Origin: Actinomycetota bacterium
GTDB lineage: Bacteria > Actinomycetota > Thermoleophilia > RBG-16-64-13
Direction: 5' to 3'
Length of the DNA stretch: 64,000 nucleotides
NCBI GenBank assembly: GCA_016278725.1
Contig: JADQBG010000005.1
Coordinates: 1 to 64,000, forward strand
Part shown: positions 52,304-60,060 of the stretch, one piece after another
Layout of the letters: every line of letters begins with the position of its first letter
Numbering within the stretch: position 1 is the stretch's first letter
Translations under genes and position numbers: made by a program
Notes under the pieces: model-generated
What the model was told of the DNA's origin: nothing
What the model saw: only the letters and a program-made list of their open reading frames with translations
The model's database searches: none

Positions 52304-53742
52304 CGATAAAGCGGTTATTGCTCGAGGATTTCAAGAGCTTCGCCGGAAGGGTGCCGGTGGAGTTGACCCCCGGGGTTTCGGTGGTCGTCGGCCGGAACGG
52401 ATCGGGCAAGAGCAATTTGACGGACGCGTTGCGCTGGGTCTTCGGCGAAGAGGATCTGGAATCCCTGCGGGCTCGGGATTGGACCGATCTCGCTCATCGC
52501 CCCCTGGACGGCCCCCGAGCCGGCGCCTCGGGGCTGATCCCGGGGCCCATCCGGGTGACCGCGGTGCTGGACGAAGACAACGGGGGGCGCGACGATAACG
52601 GGCTCTTCGAGGTGGCGCGGGAGGTGGACCGGGACGGCCGCGAACGCTTCTTGGTGGACGGCCTTGCCTGCGGCCGGGAGCAGTTTCTCGAGCGGCTCGC
52701 GGCCCGGGGCATTGAAGCACCCCTGCGAACGGTCATCCGTCAGGGGGATGTGTCCCGGCTGCTCTGGCTTCATCCGGACGAGCGCACTCGTTTCGTCGTG
52801 TCGCTCCTGCCGGAGTTTCCGGGACATGAGGCAAGCGCTGCCGGGGGGAGCGCTGCCAAGGGACCAGGAGGTCTGGGAGAGCGCGACGGCGGGCTGGAAG
52901 AGGCCCGCCTGGCCCTCGAGGAGCGCCGGCGCGAGTTCGCCTGGCTGGAAGCCCGCTGCCGGGAACTCGACGCGGAGCGGCTTCTGCTTGAGCGGGACGG
53001 GGCCCGCAGCCGCGAACTCCGCGAGGCGCGCGCCCGGGCCGTCGCCGACCTTGCGCCTCGCCCCGATGATCCGCTTTTGGGCCCGCTGCTCGAGGGGCTG
53101 GGGCTGGCCGATGCGGCTCCCCCCGTTCGCACGGCTCCTCAGCGCCTCAGGCTCTGCGAGGAGTCGTTGTCCCAGCTGCGCCAGGAGCTTGAATCGCTAA
53201 AGGTCCGGGAGCGCGGCGCGCTTCGGGTGCACGAGCAGTTGGAGAGCCGGCGCCTGCACAATTTCGAAAGCCTGCACGCGCGCGTCGAGGAACGCTTTCG
53301 CGCTTTTTTCACGACCCTGGTGCCGGGCGGAGAGGTGGGTCTGCCGCTCACGCCACCCTCGCATGCGGCAGTCCTTCCGGGGTTCGAGGTTCAGGTGCGC
53401 TTTCCGCAGAAGCCCGTGGTCCCACTCGACGCCTTGTCGGGGGGGCAACTCGCGGTCCTGGGGCTCTGTCTTGCGCTGGCCTCGTTCCTGGAAGTGGCGT
53501 TTCCCGCCCTGGTCCTCGACGAAGTCGAACCTGCCCTAGACGATGCCATGGTGCGGCGCCTGACCAGACTGCTCGAGGAGGTGGGCCGGGAGCGGCAGGT
53601 GATCGCCGTGAGCCACCAGCGTCTCATGCGCTACGCCGCCCATCACGTGCTTCAGGTGGAGCGCAAGGAGGGCGGAAGCCGGATTGGTATTCGCTACGAT
53701 CCCCGCCTCTTGCGGGGTCCAGGAGCAGGCAGAGCGCGATGA
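52297..53742 (+). CDS. Short hinge-less SMC-like ATPase B
   Basis: TTG 52297 has AAGGAGGGG upstream and overlaps the end of ATPase A by 7 bp. The 481-residue product starts with LTIKRLLLEDFKSFAGR, Walker A GRNGSGKSN at about 32-40, and has VIRQGDVSRLLWL, signature LSGGQ (380-384) and Walker B LVLDEVEPALDD (Asp408, Glu409). The middle has about 150 charged, Arg/Glu-rich helical residues and no hinge. It resembles ATPase A in layout and spacing but lacks its cysteines, so the two probably form a heterodimer. The stop overlaps an in-frame ATG at 53739 and precedes the selenoprotein gene by 14 bp. Confidence 0.78.
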   Translation: MLTIKRLLLEDFKSFAGRVPVELTPGVSVVVGRNGSGKSNLTDALRWVFGEEDLESLRARDWTDLAHRPLDGPRAGASGLIPGPIRVTAVLDEDNGGRDDNGLFEVAREVDRDGRERFLVDGLACGREQFLERLAARGIEAPLRTVIRQGDVSRLLWLHPDERTRFVVSLLPEFPGHEASAAGGSAAKGPGGLGERDGGLEEARLALEERRREFAWLEARCRELDAERLLLERDGARSRELREARARAVADLAPRPDDPLLGPLLEGLGLADAAPPVRTAPQRLRLCEESLSQLRQELESLKVRERGALRVHEQLESRRLHNFESLHARVEERFRAFFTTLVPGGEVGLPLTPPSHAAVLPGFEVQVRFPQKPVVPLDALSGGQLAVLGLCLALASFLEVAFPALVLDEVEPALDDAMVRRLTRLLEEVGRERQVIAVSHQRLMRYAAHHVLQVERKEGGSRIGIRYDPRLLRGPGAGRAR

Positions 53743-53756
53743 AGGAGGACGGCCGG

Positions 53757-54110
53757 ATGCCTGAGACTCGAGCAGCAGGAACTCCCCGGGTGCTGGTGCT
53801 TTACACTCCGGGCTGAAACAACTGGCAGGCGGCCTTCGCGGAAGCGGCCGCTGCCCTCCAGGCCGTTGGACTGGAAACCGAGCCCGAACCAATCTCCATC
53901 CTCACGCAGCTGCGCGCACTGGAGTACGGGTTTCGCGGTTCGCCCACGGTTACCGTCGCCGGCCGCGACGTGGACCCTCGGGCGACGAGCAGACCGGGAT
54001 TGGAGCACGGCTGAAGACGTTACGCCTCCCCGGAGGGGAGTCGGGGCTATCCTTCCCGCACTTTGGTCGAGGCGGCCCTGCGGGAAATTCTCGCAGCGGC
54101 GAGGAGTTAA
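53757..54110 (+). CDS. Thioredoxin-like selenoprotein with two selenocysteines (SaoT-like)
   Basis: ATG 53757, with AAGGAGG eight bases upstream, opens a frame that runs to TAA 54110 through two TGA codons, read as Sec20 and Sec86. The 117-residue product has RVLVLYTPGU-NNWQAAF, then FRGSPTVTVAGRDVDP and RPGLEHGU-RRYASPEGSRGYPS. In related thioredoxin-like proteins, as I recall them, these positions read GCPN and GLxCRxY, so both Sec replace cysteines. This layout resembles SaoT of the proposed selenocysteine-assisted organometal systems (NCBI family name, from memory). The TAA overlaps the MscS stop on the other strand. It ends the ars-type operon. It should act as a thiol/selenol redox or metal-transfer protein. 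Confidence 0.82.
53814..53855 (+). promoter_or_regulatory. Candidate SECIS for Sec20
   Basis: The TGA at 53814-53816 is followed by a hairpin at 53824-53855 with paired blocks GGCAG/CTGCC, CGGCC/GGCCG and TTC/GAA, a bulged G on the left and GC on the right. The loop is GCG, starting 21 nt after the TGA. Confidence 0.55.
54012..54040 (+). promoter_or_regulatory. Candidate SECIS for Sec86
   Basis: After the TGA at 54012-54014, a perfect 6-bp hairpin CTCCCC-GGA-GGGGAG occupies 54026-54040. The loop begins 17 nt after the TGA and starts with GG. Confidence 0.55.
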
Positions 54111-55255
54111 GACGCTTCTGGGTCTGGGGTCGGCCGGGAACCCGGGGGAGTCGAAGGGAAGGGCTCGGGAGCCGGGGGAGTCGAAGGGAAGGGCTCGGGA
54201 GCCGAGGCCGCCTCGCCCAATGCGGGCGGCGTGAACTCCACCGTGCGGATGGGGAAGGGGATGGTTATCCCTTCCCGGCGGTACCGCTCGTGCAGCCGGA
54301 TGATGAATTCGTGTCGGATGAAGATCTGGTCGAGGTATTCGCGCACGAAGATCATCACGCTGAAATTGATGCTGAAGTCCTTGAAGGCCTGGAACCGGAG
54401 GTAGGGATCGGTCACGGCCATCCGCTTGGGGTAGAGGTCGCGCAGTTCCCGGACAACCTCCAGCGTCACCCGCTCTACCTGGCGCAGGTCGCTGTCGTAG
54501 CTGACCCCCACCTCTACGGCCAGGCCGGTCTCGCGCGCGGGCAGGTGAAAGTTGATCACCCGGGCCGCCGCCAGTTGGGCGTTGGGGATGATCAGGGAGT
54601 TCCGGGGAATCTGGCGCACGGTCGTGTTTCGCCAGGTGACGTCGGTGACGTAACCCTCCTCGCCAGTGTCCAGGCGGATGAAGTCGCCCGGGCGGATCTT
54701 TCGCGAAGCGATCAGATGAAACCCGGCGAAGAGGTTCGAGAGCGTGTCCTGGAGGGCAAGGGCGACCGCCAGGCCGGCGACGCCAAGCGCGGTGAGCATG
54801 GGCGTGATGGCGATGCCCAGGAACTGCAGCACCACCAGGACTCCCACGATCAGGACCAATACCTGGGTGATGGTGGTGAAGATCGAGATCGAAGGGAGCT
54901 GAGTCTCCGAACGGGTGGCGAAGCGCGCCACCAGAAGACCAACCACGCGCACGAACACCAGCGTGACCGCCAGGATGAGCAGCACCACGGTGAGCTCCCG
55001 CACCAGATCGAGCGCCGCCGGGGTCAGCGGGAGAATGCGGGCGACGGCGTCCAGGCTCAGCAGCGGGAGCCAGAAATACGCCATTCCCCGGAGGGCGCCC
55101 AGCAGCAACAGCGGGGCGCGGAAGCGGCTGCCTGCGGCGCGGCGGAGGATGTGCCGCCCAAGGAACCGCTCGAACAGATAAGCCAGGGCGAAGCCGGCCA
55201 CCAGAAAGGCGGCGGCCAGAGCCACCTCGGCAGGGGTGGGATCCCGGGTGAACAC
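54107..55255 (-). CDS. mscS: MscS-family small-conductance mechanosensitive channel
   Basis: The product is 382 residues with five N-terminal helices, more than the three of E. coli MscS, and then the pore helix with MLTALGVAGLAVALALQDTLSNLFAG, quoted in part (ALGVAGLAVALALQDTLSN). The cytoplasmic beta domain has PGDFIRLDTGEEGYVTDVTWRNTTVR, in part GYVTDVTWRNT, and the C-terminal alpha/beta part follows. It releases solutes under hypo-osmotic stress. The tail holds a doubled Pro/Ser/Glu unit. GTG 55255 lies 6 bp after the aldo/keto reductase stop, suggesting co-transcription. Confidence 0.92.
   Translation of the reverse strand: MFTRDPTPAEVALAAAFLVAGFALAYLFERFLGRHILRRAAGSRFRAPLLLLGALRGMAYFWLPLLSLDAVARILPLTPAALDLVRELTVVLLILAVTLVFVRVVGLLVARFATRSETQLPSISIFTTITQVLVLIVGVLVVLQFLGIAITPMLTALGVAGLAVALALQDTLSNLFAGFHLIASRKIRPGDFIRLDTGEEGYVTDVTWRNTTVRQIPRNSLIIPNAQLAAARVINFHLPARETGLAVEVGVSYDSDLRQVERVTLEVVRELRDLYPKRMAVTDPYLRFQAFKDFSINFSVMIFVREYLDQIFIRHEFIIRLHERYRREGITIPFPIRTVEFTPPALGEAASAPEPFPSTPPAPEPFPSTPPGSRPTPDPEAS
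54144..54203. repeat. Two-copy 30-bp tandem repeat in the mscS tail
   Basis: Positions 54144-54173 and 54174-54203 are identical. They encode a repeated Pro-Glu-Pro-Phe-Pro-Ser-Thr-Pro-Pro unit in the C-terminal tail of the channel protein, probably from slippage or unequal exchange. Confidence 0.9.
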
Positions 55256-55261
55256 CAGACC

Positions 55262-56191
55262 CTAGCCCGGGAGCTGTTCCATGGGGGGAAAGCCGTGCAC
55301 TTCGCGCCCCGGATCGTCTTCGTGCTTCATGCTCGTCTTGTAGAGCTCGTAGCGGCCGCCGCCGGAGATCTCGGCCGGCGCCGTCTTCTCGAGAATGGCG
55401 TCTACCCGCTGCTCGCTCAGGCCTTTGAAGTTCCGGGCCGCCTCGACGGCGAAGTGCAGTTCCTCCTGGCTCTCAAAGCCTTTGACCAGGGTCGACACCG
55501 GAAGATTCAGCACGTAGTCGAGGGCCTCATGGGCGTCGACCACTCCACTTTCGACGATCACCCGATCGCCGAAGGACTTCATCCCGACGACGCCGAGGTC
55601 GCGTTCGAGGAGGACGGGCAGGACCTCACGCTCGAAGCTTCGGAAGTGGTGGTCCATCACGTTCAGGGGCAGCTGCATGGCGTCGAAATCGAAGAGGTCG
55701 AGGGTCTCGAGGTGAAGCTCGGGGTCCTTGTGGCCGGTGAAGCCAAGAAAACGGGTCTTTCCCGCCTGCCGCGCCTCGTCCAGGGCTTCGAGTGCTCCTC
55801 CCGGTGCGCTCAACAGCTCGGGATCGTTGTAATAGGCGACTTCGTGGATCTGCCACAGGTCGAGGTGATCGGTCTGCAGGCGGCGCAGGCTTTCGTCCAG
55901 TTGGCGGAGCGCCCCCCGCTTGTCCCGGGCATCGAACTTGGTCATCAGGAAGGCCCGCTCCCGCCAGCCGCCGGCCAGTGCGCGGCCCATGCGCTCCTCG
56001 CTGCGCCCGCGATGGTATCCCCAGCTGTTGTCCATAAAAGTGACGCCCTCGTCGATGGCGGTCCGCACGAGCGCGGACGCCTGGGCTTCGGTCAGTTTTT
56101 CCATTCCCAGGTGAAAGCCGCCCAGACCGATCACCGAGACCTCTTCTCCGGTGCGCCCTAGTCGGCGCGTCGGCACTGTTCCGTTCGACAT
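55262..56191 (-). CDS. Aldo/keto reductase
   Basis: The product is 309 residues. ATG 56191 follows GGAGGGAG. The N-terminus RRLGRTGEEVSVIGLGGFHLG is typical of class 11/12-type reductases. The catalytic set is visible: Asp and Tyr in FMDNSWGYHRGRSEE, Lys in FLMTKFDARD and His in HLDLWQIHEV. The C-terminal third carries the NADPH-phosphate region. The substrate is unknown. It is divergent from the glyoxylate carboligase gene, which raises the possibility of a role in small-aldehyde metabolism, and it probably shares a message with mscS. Confidence 0.88.
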   Translation of the reverse strand: MSNGTVPTRRLGRTGEEVSVIGLGGFHLGMEKLTEAQASALVRTAIDEGVTFMDNSWGYHRGRSEERMGRALAGGWRERAFLMTKFDARDKRGALRQLDESLRRLQTDHLDLWQIHEVAYYNDPELLSAPGGALEALDEARQAGKTRFLGFTGHKDPELHLETLDLFDFDAMQLPLNVMDHHFRSFEREVLPVLLERDLGVVGMKSFGDRVIVESGVVDAHEALDYVLNLPVSTLVKGFESQEELHFAVEAARNFKGLSEQRVDAILEKTAPAEISGGGRYELYKTSMKHEDDPGREVHGFPPMEQLPG

Positions 56192-56364
56192 CGTTGCTCC
56201 CTCCGTCGCCGCTATTCCGTGGCGGGCCCAGCCGCCACGGCTGTAGTCAGGATCTTGCCGGAGAATCGCTGGGAGAAACTGGCGAGGGTGGCACCCCCTG
56301 CGTAAACCCTCCGCGAAAAGGGAAACCGTGAACTCCGGAACCCACCGGAGGAGGAGAGTGCGCG

Positions 56365-58098
56365 ATGCCGAGGATGACGGCGATGGAGGCGGCGATCCAC
56401 GTGCTTCGCGAGGAGGGGGTGGAGGTGGTTTTCGGGATCCCCGGAGCCGCCATCCTGCCTTTCTACGAAGCCTTGAAGGAAAGCGGCATCGGCCACGTGC
56501 TCATGCGGCACGAGGAGGCGGCCACCCACGCCGCCGACGGTTACTCCCGTGCCGGGGGGAAGATCGGCGTGGCCGTGGGCACCTCGGGCCCGGCCGGGAC
56601 CAACATGGTGACCGGTCTCTATACGGCCCAGGCGGACAGCGTCCCCATTCTCTGCCTGACCGGACAGGCGCCTCGGGCCAAGCTGCACAAGGAGGACTTT
56701 CAGGCGGTCGATGTCGCTGCGACCGCGCGCCCGGTCTCCAAGTGGGCCACGACGGTGATGGAAGGCGGCCAGGTGCCCGGCGCCTTCCGCCAAGCCTTCC
56801 ATCTGATGCGCTCGGGCCGTCCCGGCCCGGTGCTGCTCGACCTCCCCATCGACGTGCAGCTCGAGCAGATCGACTACGATCCGGCCGCGGACGCTCCCCT
56901 CGGCACCTGGAAGCCGACTCCGCATCAGCCGGCCTTCGCCCGAGCTCTCGAGTTGATGGCCGAGGCGGAACGTCCGCTGATCGTGGCCGGGGGCGGGGTG
57001 ATTCTCGCCGAAGCCTCGGCTGTGCTGCTGGAGCTTGCCGAAATGCTACAGGTGCCCGTGGTGCCGACGCTGATGGGCTGGGGCGCGATTCCCGACGACC
57101 ACCCGCTGCATGCGGGCATGGTCGGCCTGCAGACGCAGCACCGCTACGGTAACGACAGCTTCTTGCGCAGCGACTTCGTGCTGGGAGTGGGCAACCGCTG
57201 GGCGAGCCGCCATACCGGCACGGATGACGTCTACCGGAAGGGCCGCCGCTTCGTGCACGTGGACATCGATCCCCTGCAGATCGGCCGGGTCTTTGCCCCG
57301 GACCTGGGCATCGTGGCCGACGCCCGCGCAGCGCTCGAAGGGATCCTGGAAGAGGCGGGGCGGCTGAAGCAGGATGGCGGACTGCCCCACTGGAGCGGGT
57401 GGGCGCGCGAGGTGCGGGAGCGCAAAGAGGCGGGCGACCGGCGCACCGACTTCACTCAGACGCCGATCAGGCCGCAGCGCGTCTTTCGGGAACTGGCCGA
57501 GGTGTTTGACCGGGATACCCGCTACGTCACCGCCATCGGGCTCTACCAGATAGCCTCGGGTCAGTACCAGCGGGTCTATTGGCCCCGGCAGTATCTGGTT
57601 TGCGGGCAGGCGGGACCTCTGGGTTGGGAGATCCCGGCCGCCATTGGCGCCAAATTGGCCGATCCCGCGCGCCAGGTGGTCGCCGTGGCCGGGGATTTCT
57701 CGACTCAGTTCCTTATCGAGGAACTGGCAGTGGCCGCCCAGCACCGGATCCCCTTTGTCACGGTGGTGCTGAACAACGCCTACTTGGGCCTCATCCGCCA
57801 AAGTGAGCTCAAGTACGGCATGAATTACGAGGTGGCGCTGGGCTTCGAGAATGCCAACGCGCCGGAAGGAGATCCCACCCGCTCGGGCGGATACGGGGTC
57901 GATCACGCCGCGGCGGCCCGCGCTCTGGGCGCCCTGGGCTACCGGGTCACCGACCCGGAGGAATTGGCGGGCGTTCTGGAAAAGGCCCGGCGGGAATCAG
58001 GCGAGCAGTCGCTTCCCGCGCTGGTCGAGGTGTTCACCGAGCGCGAGACCAACATCGCCATGGGGCCCGAGATCGACCAGATTCGCGAGTTCGATTGA
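56365..58098 (+). CDS. gcl: Glyoxylate carboligase (tartronate-semialdehyde synthase)
   Basis: The product is 577 residues, of full length, with GGAGGAGGAG before the start. It matches glyoxylate carboligase along its length: FGIPGAAILPFYEAL, TSGPAGTNMVTGLY, TGQAPRAKLHKEDFQAVD, PTLMGWGAIPDDH, VGLQTQHRYGN, QAGPLGWEIPAAIGAKL, NNAYLGLIRQSELKY and a C-terminal TNIAMGPEIDQIREFD. It joins two glyoxylates into tartronate semialdehyde with loss of CO2, using ThDP and FAD-fold domains. In RHEEAATHAADGY a Glu occupies the place where E. coli Gcl has Val51. The next gene encodes the reductase for its product. Confidence 0.9.
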   Translation: MPRMTAMEAAIHVLREEGVEVVFGIPGAAILPFYEALKESGIGHVLMRHEEAATHAADGYSRAGGKIGVAVGTSGPAGTNMVTGLYTAQADSVPILCLTGQAPRAKLHKEDFQAVDVAATARPVSKWATTVMEGGQVPGAFRQAFHLMRSGRPGPVLLDLPIDVQLEQIDYDPAADAPLGTWKPTPHQPAFARALELMAEAERPLIVAGGGVILAEASAVLLELAEMLQVPVVPTLMGWGAIPDDHPLHAGMVGLQTQHRYGNDSFLRSDFVLGVGNRWASRHTGTDDVYRKGRRFVHVDIDPLQIGRVFAPDLGIVADARAALEGILEEAGRLKQDGGLPHWSGWAREVRERKEAGDRRTDFTQTPIRPQRVFRELAEVFDRDTRYVTAIGLYQIASGQYQRVYWPRQYLVCGQAGPLGWEIPAAIGAKLADPARQVVAVAGDFSTQFLIEELAVAAQHRIPFVTVVLNNAYLGLIRQSELKYGMNYEVALGFENANAPEGDPTRSGGYGVDHAAAARALGALGYRVTDPEELAGVLEKARRESGEQSLPALVEVFTERETNIAMGPEIDQIREFD

Positions 58099-58157
58099 GC
58101 AGAGGCGACGGCAGGCAGGAACGTAACAGGCGAGAAAGCGACAAGAAGGAGTGCAAC

Positions 58158-59057
58158 GTGACCAAGCTCGGCTTCATCGGACTGGGGATCATGGGCATGC
58201 CCATGGCGCAGAACTTGCTCAAAGAGGGCAACGAACTCTACCTGCAGAGCCGGTCGGGGGTTCCGCAGGAACTGCTGGACGCGGGGGGAACCAAGTGCGA
58301 CACCGCCCGCGAAGTGGCCCAGAACGCCGACATCATCTTCACCATGGTGCCCGACACCCCCGACGTGGAGCAGGTTCTCTTCGGCGAGGACGGCGTGGAT
58401 CAGGGCCTGTCGGAGGGCAAGATCGTCGTCGACATGAGCTCCATCTCGCCCATTCAGACCAAGGAATTCGCCGAGAAGATCAACCAGAAGGGCTGCCGCT
58501 ATTTGGACGCCCCGGTCTCCGGCGGCGACGTGGGGGCGCGCGAGGGCACTCTCACGATCATGGTCGGCGGGGACGAGGAGACCTTTGCAAAGGTCAGGCC
58601 GTACTTCGAGATCATGGGCAAGAACATAACCCTGGTCGGCGAGAACGGAGCGGGGCAGACCTGTAAGGTGGCGAATCAGATCATCGTGGCCCTTACCATC
58701 GAGGCCGTGGGAGAAGCGCTGGTGTTCGCCTCCAAGGCAGGTGCTGATCCCGCCCGGGTCCGGGATGCCCTCCTCGGCGGATTTGCCTCCTCGCGCATCT
58801 TGGAGGTCCACGGCAAGCGCATGCTCGAGCGCAACTGGCAGCCCGGTTTCCGTCTGGAACTCCACCAGAAAGACCTCAATCTGGCGCTCGAAGGCGCCCG
58901 GCAGCTGCAGATGGCGCTTCCGACCACAGCGCTGGTCCAGGAGCTCGCCAACTCCTGCGCGGCCTGGGACGGCGGCAAGGAAGACCATTCCTCCTTGGTC
59001 AAGGCGGTCGAATGGCTCGGCCGGCACGAGATCGGCCGCGGTCACATCGAAGGATAG
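58158..59057 (+). CDS. garR: Tartronate semialdehyde reductase (2-hydroxy-3-oxopropionate reductase)
   Basis: GTG 58158 follows AAGGAG with a 6-nt gap; the frame is open to 58095. The 299-residue product is a beta-hydroxyacid dehydrogenase: KLGFIGLGIMGMPMAQNLL for NAD(P)H, DAPVSGGDVGAREGTLTIMVGG for the substrate loop (in part DAPVSGGDVGA), and the catalytic lysine in GAGQTCKVANQIIV. It reduces tartronate semialdehyde from the carboligase to D-glycerate. The two genes are 59 bp apart on one strand and form a glyoxylate-salvage unit. Confidence 0.92.
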   Translation: MTKLGFIGLGIMGMPMAQNLLKEGNELYLQSRSGVPQELLDAGGTKCDTAREVAQNADIIFTMVPDTPDVEQVLFGEDGVDQGLSEGKIVVDMSSISPIQTKEFAEKINQKGCRYLDAPVSGGDVGAREGTLTIMVGGDEETFAKVRPYFEIMGKNITLVGENGAGQTCKVANQIIVALTIEAVGEALVFASKAGADPARVRDALLGGFASSRILEVHGKRMLERNWQPGFRLELHQKDLNLALEGARQLQMALPTTALVQELANSCAAWDGGKEDHSSLVKAVEWLGRHEIGRGHIEG

Positions 59058-59094
59058 AAAGAGCGAGGCCTAAAAAGAGCGGCGGTCGCAGAGC

Positions 59095-60060
59095 ATGGAA
59101 CGAATTGCCACGTTGACGATGAACCCCTCCATCGACCTGCACACCGCGGTGGAGCGGGTGATGCCCACGGCCAAGGTCCGGTGCACGCCCGCCTGCCGCG
59201 AGCCGGGAGGGGGAGGGATCAACGTAGCTCGGGCCGTCCGCAAGCTGGACGGCTGGGCGCTGGCGATCTACCCTTCCGGCGGAGAGACCGGCCAGCTGCT
59301 GCACAGCCTGCTGCAGGAAGAGGGTGTCCCGGATCAGCGGGTGAGCATTGAGGGTCTAACCCGGGAGAACGTCACGATCTTCGAGAGGAGCACCGGGGAG
59401 CAGTACCGTTTCGTGATGCCGGGACCCAGCATGGAAGACGGCGAGTGGCGGCGGGTGCTCGACCAGGTAGTGCGGCTGGCGGAAGACCTCGACTTCGTGG
59501 TTGCGAGCGGCAGCCTGCCCAGTGGAGTGCCGGTCGAGTTCTATGCGAAGCTGGCCCGCGGATTGCGGGACACCAATACCCAGTTGATCCTGGACACCTC
59601 GGGGGAACCCCTGGAGGCGGCGCTCGAGGAAGGCGTGTATCTGGTCAAACCGAACGTCCGCGAACTCGAGCAACTGACCAGCCGGCAGTTGGCCGCGGCG
59701 CCGGAGCGAGAGGACGCCTGCAGGACGCTGGTCCAAAGCAAAGGCGCCCAGGTCGTGGCTCTGACCTTGGAGCACGAGGGCGCTCTGCTCGTCTGGGACA
59801 ATGGCAGACTCATGGTTCCCGGGCTGGCCGTTCCTGTGGCCAGCACCGTCGGCGCGGGTGACAGCTTCGTGGCGGGCATGGTGCTGGCCATGGCCCGAGG
59901 CGCCTCGCTCGAGGAGGCCTTTCGCAGGGGATGCGCCTCGGGCTCGGCGGCGGTGATGACCGAGGGAAGCGAGCTCTGCCGCCGCTCTGACGCCGAAAGC
60001 CTATACGAGCGAATATGTGCAGAAGGGCGCGGCTATCAATCCCCACCAGGAGAAAACTGA
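59095..60060 (+). CDS. pfkB: PfkB-family sugar or glycerate kinase
   Basis: The product is 321 residues and close to E. coli PfkB: LTMNPSIDLHTAVERVMPTAKVRC, REPGGGGINVARAVRKL, and the anion-hole/base motif TVGAGDSFVAGM with the catalytic Asp. The EPGGGGINVARA segment is the PfkB rather than the generic ribokinase form. On sequence it is a 6-phosphofructokinase-2 or tagatose-phosphate kinase. Because it follows gcl and garR by 37 bp, it could phosphorylate glycerate instead, which would complete the pathway to glycolysis. Sequence cannot decide between them. Confidence 0.82.
   Translation: MERIATLTMNPSIDLHTAVERVMPTAKVRCTPACREPGGGGINVARAVRKLDGWALAIYPSGGETGQLLHSLLQEEGVPDQRVSIEGLTRENVTIFERSTGEQYRFVMPGPSMEDGEWRRVLDQVVRLAEDLDFVVASGSLPSGVPVEFYAKLARGLRDTNTQLILDTSGEPLEAALEEGVYLVKPNVRELEQLTSRQLAAAPEREDACRTLVQSKGAQVVALTLEHEGALLVWDNGRLMVPGLAVPVASTVGAGDSFVAGMVLAMARGASLEEAFRRGCASGSAAVMTEGSELCRRSDAESLYERICAEGRGYQSPPGEN

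Noticed and set aside
52297-52309. The TGA that ends ATPase A after Cys-Cys as another selenocysteine (Cys-Cys-Sec-Arg).
   Set aside because: Reading through gives only two more codons, no hairpin with a suitable loop follows, and the next gene's TTG start overlaps here. A normal stop is simpler.
56212-56364. A coding frame between the aldo/keto reductase and gcl.
   Set aside because: Open frames there are antisense extensions of gcl; the interval is a divergent promoter region.
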